A stretch of DNA of 27,647 bases from Baffinella frigidus (lineage: Eukaryota > Cryptophyceae > Cryptomonadales > Baffinellaceae), in contig MU646343.1 in the NCBI GenBank assembly GCA_026770585.1, positions 521,403-549,049 on the forward strand, given 5' to 3'. The stretch's first letter is position 1, and each line of letters begins with the position of its first letter. Positions 21,556-27,647 of the stretch are shown here, in pieces. The position numbers were made by a program, and so were the translations under genes. The notes under the pieces were generated by a model. It was not told the origin of the DNA. It saw only the letters and a program-made list of their open reading frames with translations, and did not search any database.

Positions 21556-21760
21556 TTGTCAGGACCGGGTCCTGGACGGGCCCGCCTCAGTCGATATCCC
21601 TTAAGTGGCGAGTAGGCGCATACGCCCTACGGTAGGGCCCTAGGACCTGCCTAGGGCGAGTTAGGGCGATTAATCGCCCGTCCGCCACTTCAGGGATAAT
21701 GGCCCAACCTTGGAGCCCTTTTCCCCTGAGGCGGGCCCGTCTAGGACCCGGTCCTCACAG
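21556..21760. mobile_element. Element T with D2 nested inside
   Basis: TCAGGACCGGGTCCTGG and ACGGGCCCGCCTCAG are inverted at 21725-21760. D2 (21595-21698, TATCCCTTAAGTGGCGAG ... CCACTTCAGGGATA) fills the centre. T starts about 10 bp after the gene 2 stop. Confidence 0.78.
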
Positions 21761-21868
21761 GTGATCTGATGGCCACGGAAACCGAGAATGAATGGTGGGA
21801 GTTCAGGGGTACATGGCTTAGTCTCGAGTTAGGACGCGCACCGTCCCTAGTGGGTCTTGGGCTCCTAG

Positions 21869-22007
21869 CCACCTAGCAGCGGCCGAGTTCCTTTCCCCCC
21901 GGATATTCGGGGGAAATTCCGGTTGGAATCCATAGCAACGGATAAGATTCCAGTACAAATAGTTGAGATGGACTGTATCCGTGAAGCCGCCGGTGGCTGC
22001 TAAGTGG
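21869..22007 (-). mobile_element. Hairpin element A6
   Basis: CCACCTAGCAGCGGCCGAG ... GGTGGCTGCTAAGTGG; hairpin arms TTTCCCCCC/CGGGGGAAA. Confidence 0.87.
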
Positions 22008-22073
22008 ATGTGGGACTACCATAGGATCGCAGGACCCGTTCCTTGGAGGGAGTTAGGCTCCTAGGAACAGGCT

Positions 22074-22200
22074 TACAGGGGTACCTCGCTCATAAGAACG
22101 TGCCAACCCCCTAGGACCACCATAGGGCCCTAGGCATAGGCATACTGTAGGGTCCTAGGGGGGGTTGGTTTCTTATGAGCGAGGTACATGTACCCCTGTA
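22074..22200. mobile_element. Hairpin element L1
   Basis: TACAGGGGTACCTCGCTCAT ... ATGAGCGAGGTACATG. GGAACAGGCTTA / GGAATAGGCTTA flank it. Confidence 0.82.
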
Positions 22201-22312
22201 GGAATAGGCTTACCTCCTTTACAATACGGTAGTATGACACTGGGGCGGGGCGGTTCCGTTGTGGCGAGCAATCCTGGCAAAGGACAGGCAACACAGGCTT
22301 CCATATCCCTTA

Positions 22313-22408
22313 AGCAGCCATGCCGTCAAATTTGACGGCCAAGAGGTCCTAGGCAGGTCCTAGGGCCCTACCGTAGGGCGTATGAGCCTACTGGCCACTT
22401 GAGGGATA
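22313..22408. mobile_element. Hairpin element D3
   Basis: TATCCCTTAAGCAGCC ... GGCCACTTGAGGGATA; inner GTCAAATTTGAC palindrome. Confidence 0.75.
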
Positions 22409-22506
22409 TTTCGATTGCACGTCTCCCATCCGGGACCCTACAATGGGCCGATACCTAGGACCCTTTACGGGTCTGTCTTGTTTTCGAGGTACTCTTCTAC
22501 AGGGTG

Positions 22507-22720
22507 TACATGGGTACCTCGCTCATAAGAAACCGCTGTCCCCTAGGACCCTGCAGCAGGCCTATGTCTATGGTCCTATGGTGGTCCTAGGGGGTGAGCA
22601 CTTTCTTATGAGCGAGGTATCCCTGTAGGTTCCTACGGTAGGCCTAACCCTATGGCGCTACGGTGGTCGTAGGGTCGTGGGGGGAGCGCGGCTCCTTACG
22701 TGCGAAGTACCCCTGCACAG
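22507..22720. mobile_element. Hairpin element L2 followed by partial L
   Basis: L2 22507-22626 is complete; 22627-22720 is a diverged right half (CTACGGTGGTCGTAGG ... AAGTACCCCTG). Confidence 0.75.
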
Positions 22721-22763
22721 GGCCACCTTGCATTGCAGATCCCTCGTCTGAGAGATAGGTCTA

Positions 22764-22869
22764 CTATCCTTTGAGTGGCCTGTAGGCCCATACGCCCTAC
22801 CGTAGGGCCCTAGGACCTGCCTAGGACGTCTTGGCCGTTAAATTTGAAGTCATGGCCGCTCAAGGGATA
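22764..22869. mobile_element. Hairpin element D4
   Basis: TATCCTTTGAGTGGCC ... GGCCGCTCAAGGGATA. Confidence 0.75.
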
Positions 22870-22911
22870 GGCTCCCACGAGGGGGCGTGTTCTTGTATTC
22901 AAGATACCGCT

Positions 22912-23034
22912 GTACAGGGGTACCTCGCTCATAAGAAACCGCCTTCTCCTAGGGCCCTACAGTAGGACTCTGCCTAGGGCCCTACGGTGGTCCTAAGGGG
23001 GGGGGTAGTTTCTTATGAGCGAGGTACCCCTGTA
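22912..23034. mobile_element. Hairpin element L3
   Basis: GTACAGGGGTACCTCGCTCA ... GAGCGAGGTACCCCTGTAC, perfect 19-bp ends. Confidence 0.85.
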
Positions 23035-23077
23035 CTCGACAGTAGGGCCCGACGAGCCATGGGGGGGAAAAGCAGGT

Positions 23078-23090
23078 TTATTATGTTGAA
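23078..23090 (-). promoter_or_regulatory. Possible polyadenylation signal on the minus strand
   Basis: CATAATAAACCTG on the minus strand contains AATAAA. It could end gene 3, but no downstream exon links them. Confidence 0.15.
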
Positions 23091-23195
23091 AAACACGACC
23101 GCTACACGCCTCGTGGAGAGGTAGGACGAGACGTAGGGGCTCTAGCCCGAGTACAGCCCGAGGGATGCATGCAGGAAGGAAACGTCACGCCCACT

Positions 23196-23340
23196 GAAGG
23201 GGTACCTCGCTCATTGCGAAGGTGGCTGCGAGGGTTGCGAAGGTGGTTGCGAGGGTTGCGAATTGGTCTACCTACTGAGGCTGGACCGAGCCCCCTTTTC
23301 TCGCACCATACCGTACCGTACCGTGCCGTACCGAGGACGT
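23196..23340. repeat. L half copy, GCGAAGGTGG tandem repeat and TACCG repeat
   Basis: L start at 23196-23215, then GTTGCGAAGGTGGTTGCGAG-type 24-bp units (23215-23260) and CCGTACCGTACCGTGCCG (about 23308-23335). Confidence 0.6.
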
Positions 23341-23466
23341 ACCGTAAAGGACCTGAAGAGAAGTTCCTCGACTAGGTCGGATACCAGACAACACGCCCCT
23401 CCTACAAAGGTCCCTAGGCATCGGCCTACTCTAGGGTCCGAGGGGGACGGGTTGTCTCATTAGGAT

Positions 23467-23545
23467 GGTACAGGGGTACCTCGCTCATAAGAAACCGCCC
23501 CCTCCTAGGACCCTACAGACTGCCCCCTCCTAGGACCCGCAGCAG
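23467..23545. mobile_element. L element left half (L5)
   Basis: GTACAGGGGTACCTCGCTCA; CCCCCTCCTAGGACCC is repeated twice, right half missing. Confidence 0.65.
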
Positions 23546-23589
23546 AAACCGGATATCCGGAGGAGATCTCTTAAACCGGTGGCTGTGGT

Positions 23590-23640
23590 CACACGTGGAG
23601 TCGCTGTGCACACGTGGAGTCGCTGTGCACACGTGCTGCT
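23590..23640. repeat. Tandem CACACGTGGAGTCGCTGTG
   Basis: Two and a half 20-bp units. Confidence 0.7.
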
Positions 23641-23676
23641 TTTGAGTTTTGGCGCGTTTGTTGACAGCAATCACCT

Positions 23677-23828
23677 CCGGAAACAAATTAAAAATCACTT
23701 TGTGGGACCTTTCTGACAACGAAAATTACTACACAGAGGCTTTACTATTACTAGTAAAAACCATTTGTGTAGTAAATGTTGTTGCGAGAAAGGTCTCAGA
23801 AAGTAATTTTGTTTTTATTCGTTTCCGC
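23677..23828. mobile_element. Hairpin element H5
   Basis: CGGAAACAAATTAAAAA ... TTTTTATTCGTTTCCG; inner GGACCTTTCT/AGAAAGGTCT; H core. Confidence 0.8.
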
Positions 23829-23871
23829 AGATTAGCACGGGCACGTCCTACCCACTTCCACTTCCACTACA

Positions 23872-23995
23872 TGTACAGGGGAACCTCGCCCATATGAAAC
23901 CGCGCCCCCCTAGGACCCTGCAGTAGGGTTATGCATAGGGCTCTCTGGTGGTCCTATGGGGGGGGCAGTTTCTTCTGAGAGAGGTACCCCTGTAC
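23872..23995. mobile_element. Hairpin element L6
   Basis: TGTACAGGGGAACCTCG ... GAGGTACCCCTGTA. Confidence 0.8.
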
Positions 23996-24011
23996 CACGC
24001 CGCACGGGCCA

Positions 24012-24115
24012 TATCCCTTAAGTGACCAGTAGGCTCATACACCCTACGGTAGGGTCCTAGGACCTGCCTAGGGCGAGTGAGGCCGAATATTCACCCTATG
24101 GTCACTGAAGGGATA
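24012..24115. mobile_element. Hairpin element D5
   Basis: TATCCCTTAAGTGACCAG ... GGTCACTGAAGGGATA. Confidence 0.78.
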
Positions 24116-24121
24116 GCCCAC

Positions 24122-24165
24122 CGAGTGGCAAGCCCAACCGCTGGCTTCCTCAGCGGCATTCCACG
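24122..24165 (-). CDS. Possible further exon of gene 3
   Basis: RGMPLRKPAVGLATR and two bases, phase 0 entry matching the previous exon, acceptor GTGGGCAG and donor CTCG|GTGGGC. The acceptor coincides with the end of repeat Z3, so it may be chance. Confidence 0.2.
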
Positions 24166-24167
24166 CT

Positions 24168-24240
24168 GCCCACCGAGACAAACGTCGAGAGTGGAACGTC
24201 TCAAAGCAAAAGTGGAATCTCCGTTAACTTGAGGTTTATT
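24168..24240 (-). repeat. Repeat Z3
   Basis: Inverted copy of Z1: CGAGACAAACGTCGAGAGTG ... CTCCGTTAACTTGAGG. Confidence 0.65.
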
Positions 24241-24333
24241 TGACCACCAATTTGACCTACACGCAGTGGATTACTGGACGCGAGACACGCCTCGGAAAGT
24301 GCGCTTTTCAAAGCCTCTCCGTGGCAAAGCGAC

Positions 24334-24410
24334 TTTCCAGAGCATCTCGCTGCCCTTTAGGTCCTTGAGGTTCCTCGAGCTCCCAACATAGGCGGACACC
24401 GCAACTTGTT
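24334..24410 (-). CDS. Gene 3 exon 3'
   Basis: 77 bp after acceptor TTTCTACAG: two bases, then QVAVSAYVGSSRNLKD to EMLWK, donor AAA|GTCGCT. Phase 1 entry agrees with the microexon. Its 3' edge is echoed at 24306-24325 and 24490-24520. Confidence 0.45.
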
Positions 24411-25265
24411 CTGTAGAAAGGCCATGCTTCCTTTCGGATCACATCAAGCCCCCCTGTACAGAGGATCGCAGCAGAAACCGAATCATCTCCGTGGCAAAGT
24501 GACTTTTCAGAGACTCTCCGTGAAAAGTCACTTCTGCGGGGAGGAGCGTGGGTCCTGCTCTGTCCAGGCCGTGCGCTCACCCGCCTCGTACACCTGCCCA
24601 TCACAAACATCAAATCAAAAACACACATCAAATCAAAAACGCACATCAAATCCCCAAAACACATCAAATCAAAAACGCGGGAGGTGAGTCAGCAAAGTAC
24701 CCTGAAAGCTCTCCACGGGTACAAAGGTGCCTCGCTCATAAGAAACCCCCCCCCCCCCTAGGATCACCATAGGGCCCTAGGCATAGGCCTACTGTAGGGT
24801 CCTAGGGGGGGTCGCTTTCTTATGCGCGAGGTACCCCTGAACTGTTCACAACGTTCAGTCGCTTCACTACTCTTTACACTCGAAAATCTCCCCTATAAAT
24901 CACTATCCCTGGGGGGCGCTCGCTCACTTAACCTGAGCATCACTCACACACACCACATCAACACCAATGGTGTAACACCTGTAGACGAACACGTCGTGAA
25001 AACAGGGTAGCTCGACAACAACATTCGCCGGACAAAGTTGCGTCGCGGAAACCACGCAAGAGGCCTCGAGGGAAACCGACGCCTTATCCACGCCAGATCT
25101 GGCGTTGTTGACTTAAGTACTCAGGGGATTTCCCCTGAAAGATGTCAAAAGTGGATGTTTCGAGCCCTCTGGCGTGGAACATACCTCAATGGTCCTGGCG
25201 CCCCATGCATACGCGCGGCAAAAGTGGCCGTGCCGCACCCCCCCGACCCACGTCCCCTCCAACAC
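24334..25265 (-). CDS. Gene 3: MORN-motif protein fragment, three exons
   Basis: Exons 25265-25185, 24593-24581 and 24410-24334 join in matching phase (0, 1). The first carries EGTWVGGVRHGHF, which fits the MORN repeat core (EG.W..G..HG); MORN repeats bind lipids or act as scaffolds. The rest (VYEAEQVAVSAYVGSS and NLKDLKGSEMLWK) is not recognised. Upstream exons should lie right of 25265 and downstream exons left of 24334; I could not secure them. Only one MORN motif is visible, so the family call is tentative. Confidence 0.5.
24581..24593 (-). CDS. Gene 3 microexon (13 nt)
   Basis: GTGTACGAGGCGG between acceptor GATGGGCAG and strong donor GTGAGC. It encodes VYEA plus one base that completes Glu with the next exon. 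If the donor is skipped, the frame ends at a TGA near 24533. Confidence 0.42.
24600..24680. repeat. Tandem CACATCAAATCAAAAA
   Basis: About four 16-17-bp units. On the minus strand they are T-rich and lie just upstream of the microexon acceptor. Confidence 0.75.
24719..24840. mobile_element. Hairpin element L7
   Basis: GTACAAAGGTGCCTCGCTCA ... TGCGCGAGGTACCCCTG. Confidence 0.78.
25052..25178 (+). mobile_element. Hairpin element F3
   Basis: CCACGCAAGAGGCC ... CCCTCTGGCGTGG; inner CGCCAGATCTGGCG palindrome and TCAGGGG/CCCCTGA. Confidence 0.8.
25185..25265 (-). CDS. Gene 3 exon with MORN-like motif
   Basis: 27 codons, VLEGTWVGGVRHGHF to GARTIE, between acceptor GGCTAG|GTGTTG and a strong donor TTGAG|GTATGT. 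Hairpin F3 begins 7 bp into the intron. Partial copies of its 5' edge lie at 25317-25366, 25555-25599 and 25740-25760. Confidence 0.58.
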
Positions 25266-25368
25266 CTAGCCCCAAAGTCAATTCGTCAACTTCCGAAGGT
25301 CAATACATCGACTTTGACGGAAGTGGCCGTGCCGTACCCCCGCGACCCACGTCCCCTCCAGCACCTTA

Positions 25369-25495
25369 ATCCGGGGACATGTTCAATTTAAAAGAAAACG
25401 GATCCCTATTTGTTCATAGGAGTTAGACGAAGCTTAATTAGGGCAGAATCCGGTTTGATAGGCCATTGTAGTTTACATTGAACATGTTCCCGGAT
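25369..25495. mobile_element. Hairpin element S
   Basis: ATCCGGGGACATGTTCAAT ... ATTGAACATGTTCCCGGAT, near-perfect ends. Confidence 0.8.
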
Positions 25496-25599
25496 GAACC
25501 TAGCCCCAAAGTCAATACGCCAACTTCCTAAAGTCAACACATCGACTTTGACGGAAGTGGCCGTGCCGTACCCCTGCCACCCACGTCTCTTCCAGCACT

Positions 25600-25737
25600 C
25601 CACACGGTGGGCCACGAGGGTTTCATTGGGGCTGGAATTCAGGGTGTTACGTGACCAAATTGCACCAGATTATCCTTAAAGTTAACTACCTCAAGGCAAG
25701 TTGACTTTTGATGAAAGGTTCGTAGTCCACCGTGTGG
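25600..25737. mobile_element. Hairpin element E4
   Basis: CCACACGGTGGGCCACGAGG ... CGTAGTCCACCGTGTGG. Confidence 0.82.
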
Positions 25738-25872
25738 CACGTCCCTTGCAGCACCTAGTCCGTTTCGAGACACCCAACGTCAATGCGTCAACTTCCTAAA
25801 GTTAAAATGTTGATTTTAGGGTGAGGTGATGGTTTGTTTTGCAAGTCCGGTCAGCTGTTTGCGTTCTGCATG

Positions 25873-26011
25873 CTACTTAGCAGCCACCAGGGGCTTCACG
25901 GATACAGTCCATCTAAACGATTTGTGCAAGAATTTTATCCACTTGCATTGGATTATAACCGCATCCCCCCCGGATATCCGGGGGGGAAGGAACTCGGCCG
26001 CTGCAAAGTGG
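25873..26011 (+). mobile_element. Hairpin element A7
   Basis: CTACTTAGCAGCCACC ... GGCCGCTGCAAAGTGG with hairpin CCCCCCCGGATATCCGGGGG. Confidence 0.85.
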
Positions 26012-26162
26012 TTGATTCTCTCTCGACGGGATCCAAACCCCAGAATCAACCACGCCCCTCCACACCTGTAAGGGACCAACAAGGCCACCTTTATGCATAC
26101 CAACATGTCCACCAGGTATTCTCCTACAGGTACTAGGCATGTAGGTGCTATCAACAGCGATT

Positions 26163-26310
26163 TCATCTCGGAAAATAAGTGAATTAGTTCCTTTTCAACA
26201 GGAGGTTGACTAAGAGAAATCAGTTAAAGCATAGTACATTCAATGAGGCTTCCTAATTAAATGAAAACGCTAATTAGGGAACTGATTCAGTTATCTTTCG
26301 ACTTGAGATT
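26163..26310. mobile_element. Hairpin element P3
   Basis: TCATCTCGGAAAATAAGTGA ... GATTCAGTTATCTTTCGA; inverted relative to P1. Confidence 0.68.
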
Positions 26311-26373
26311 CGTCGACAGGCGAAGGAGGGGGGCTCTTCTCCCAACCTCTGATCACACACCAGTTAGCCAAGA

Positions 26374-26538
26374 CTCGTACTTATCTCAGAAAACGACTTC
26401 TAAAAGTCGTTTTCTTAAGTCAATTCTCCTACAAAATTGTCAACCTATGCGGAGAGTAAAGAATAAGTTGACGAATTTGTAGGGGAATTGACTTAAGTAA
26501 ACGACTTTTAGAAGTCGTTTTCTGAGATAAGTACCGAG
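26374..26538. mobile_element. Hairpin element U
   Basis: Arms of about 75 bp, nearly perfect (CTCGTACTTATCTCAGAAAA). Each arm also holds its own palindrome AAACGACTTCTAAAAGTCGT. Confidence 0.88.
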
Positions 26539-26603
26539 CTAAACCTGGCAGGCTTACCGCCAGTGAAAACCTCGCTTTCAACGGCAGATGCGCGAGGCTG
26601 ACA

Positions 26604-26813
26604 CAAGAGAACGCTAGAGGGGCCTATTCATGTGTGAACAAAAAAGGTTGTAAATATTTGTACCAGGATAAGGTAAAGTAACCTCGTGCCCGGTGAAAAA
26701 TATACCAGGCATGAGGCTACTTTTGTTTTTTCCTGGTACAAATTTGAGCATTTGTGTAGTAAAGACTTTACATGTTCGGTTTTAAATAGGCCCCTCTAGC
26801 ATTCTCGAGTGGT
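26604..26813 (-). mobile_element. Element G4
   Basis: GAACGCTAGAGGGGCCTATT ... GCCCCTCTAGCATTCTCGAG with TTGTAAATATTTGTACCAGG. Confidence 0.72.
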
Positions 26814-27365
26814 GAGCCGCTATCTAGCGAACGGGTCTTTAGAATAAGTGTCACCTCCGGAATGCCGGTGGTCATGTTCAATTCATAAACACACTTCCCC
26901 AGTACAACCGACTGGCCCCGTCGCGTCTAGCTGGCGTCCATCTAAGTTCGATCGGGATTTTGAAGTCACGCGGAAGGGTTCGTGTCAACAAAACAAAGGA
27001 CGTGCCAGGTTGTAAAGAATCGCGTGATTAGCGCCTGGGGGGGGATAATGGGGGTGCGTCCATCTAAAAGACGATGCTATTTCAGCTGCGACCATTTTTA
27101 TGGACGAGACTCTCTTTTTTTTCAATTCTGCCGTACATGTAAACGTATCACGATTGCATTGTACAAGTATGTCACGGTCGCTTACAATTGCCTCTACATT
27201 AACTTGTACCCGTCTCGGAAACGCGTGTTCGCTCGATAGCGGTACCAGGGAAAACCTCATTTCAAATCTCTGATGGGCCACCAGTAGTGCTATCCCCCTT
27301 CCCGGCTCTGAACAACCAACTGTCGTGCTACCCAGCACTACTCTTGGTTGATCCTAGGTTTGCAG
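26814..27365. other. No recognised gene or element
   Basis: Short open frames only. A loose inverted repeat (AGTAGTGCT at about 27290, AGCACTACT at 27336) was noted. Confidence 0.4.
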
Positions 27366-27483
27366 TGAGATTCAAGGGAAACCGACGCCTTATCCACGCC
27401 AGATCTGGCGTCGTTGACTTAGGCATTCAAGGAAAGGCCCTTGAAAGATGTCAAAAGTGGATGTTTCGAACGCTCTGGCATGG
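27366..27483 (+). mobile_element. Hairpin element F4
   Basis: CGCCAGATCTGGCG palindrome, TTCAAGG/CCTTGAA and GATGTCAAAAGTGGATGTTT; its left terminus has decayed, its right end is CTCTGGCATGG. Confidence 0.75.
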
Positions 27484-27590
27484 CACCTCGAAGCCATCAG
27501 TGAAGCGCACTCTTGACTTTCCTTCTCTTTCCTAGGTACGCGCCCCCTCGCTGACGTCACATGCGGGCGGTCCAGAGGGTCACGTTGCGT

Positions 27591-27647
27591 TGCCTCTCTC
27601 TCTCTCTCTCTCTCTCTGCCTCCCTCCCTCTCCCTGCCTGCCTCCCT
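27591..27647 (+). repeat. CT microsatellite at window end
   Basis: CT and CCCT/GCCT units. A pyrimidine-rich acceptor-like site (TTCTCTTTCCTAG) lies at about 27523-27535, so a plus-strand exon may precede it. Confidence 0.8.

Larger units (their letters stand above)
25270..25805. repeat. Tandem copies of MORN exon 5' edge with inserted hairpins
   Basis: GTGCCGTACCCC and CCACGTCCCCTCCAGCACCT recur at 25317-25366, 25555-25599 and 25740-25760, with AAAGTCAATNCGTCAACTTC spacers. Elements S and E4 lie between the copies. Confidence 0.75.

Noticed and set aside
21869-24840. CRISPR-like array from regularly spaced L repeats
   Set aside because: The repeats are complete hairpin elements of about 125 bp in both halves, spacing is irregular, and the DNA is eukaryotic.
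26027-26140. Minus-strand exons VWRGVVDSG and EYLVDMLVCIK as upstream parts of gene 3
   Set aside because: Splice-like sites exist, but the gap between them is only 23 bp and part is an inverted repeat; not secure.
26855-26876. MTTGIPE followed by GAG|GTGACA as a first exon of gene 3
   Set aside because: Too short, with no phase-linked partner found.
27536-27590. Plus-strand exon VRAPSLTSHAGGPEG after a good acceptor
   Set aside because: It has no visible donor or partner before the window ends; mentioned only with the CT tract.

Overview
The window is eukaryotic nuclear DNA, most likely from a unicellular alga or other protist. Genes are broken into many very short exons (13-171 bp) by introns of 0.3-3 kb. 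The introns are packed with short hairpin elements of the MITE type (non-autonomous inverted-repeat elements), CT/GA microsatellites and blocks of the 7-bp telomere-type repeat CCCTAAA and its variants. No bacterial operon, rRNA, tRNA, CRISPR array or transposase gene was recognised. The long open frames that read as Ser-Leu, Arg-Glu or Gly-Phe-Arg-Val-Gln repeats are microsatellite or telomere-repeat translations and are not called. The organism cannot be fixed from sequence alone.

Three protein-coding genes can be pieced together from exons whose splice sites and codon phases agree. Gene 1 lies on the minus strand (start 9265, running left past 509 and out of the window). It encodes a signal-peptide protein made of tetratricopeptide (TPR) repeats. 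After joining seven exons the 34-residue TPR register holds over five repeats (42-75, 76-109, 110-143, 144-177, 178 onward), which strongly supports the model. Gene 2 lies on the plus strand (9509-21548). Eight exons join in matching phase to give about 262 residues: signal peptide, cysteine-rich ectodomain with two N-glycosylation sequons, one transmembrane helix and an acidic tail. Genes 1 and 2 are head to head across 243 bp that I see no repeats in, a likely shared promoter. Gene 3 is a minus-strand fragment (25265 to 24334, perhaps to 24122) with a MORN-like motif and a 13-nt microexon.

Layout: 1-508 CT microsatellite and hairpin B1; 509-9265 gene 1; 9266-9508 divergent promoter; 9509-21548 gene 2; 21549-24120 a dense cluster of hairpin families D and L, with T and A copies; 24122-25265 gene 3; 25266-27647 more hairpin elements and a final CT tract with no secure exon.

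The most striking feature is that nearly every exon is accompanied by extra, partial copies of its own edge (a few codons plus the splice site), separated by hairpin elements or microsatellite. Hairpin elements are often bracketed by direct repeats of about 13-75 bp, much longer than usual target-site duplications. In at least one case (B1) the terminal repeat of the element supplies the splice donor. This resembles an introner-like process of intron birth and growth, and it has given one gene two alternative terminal exons.
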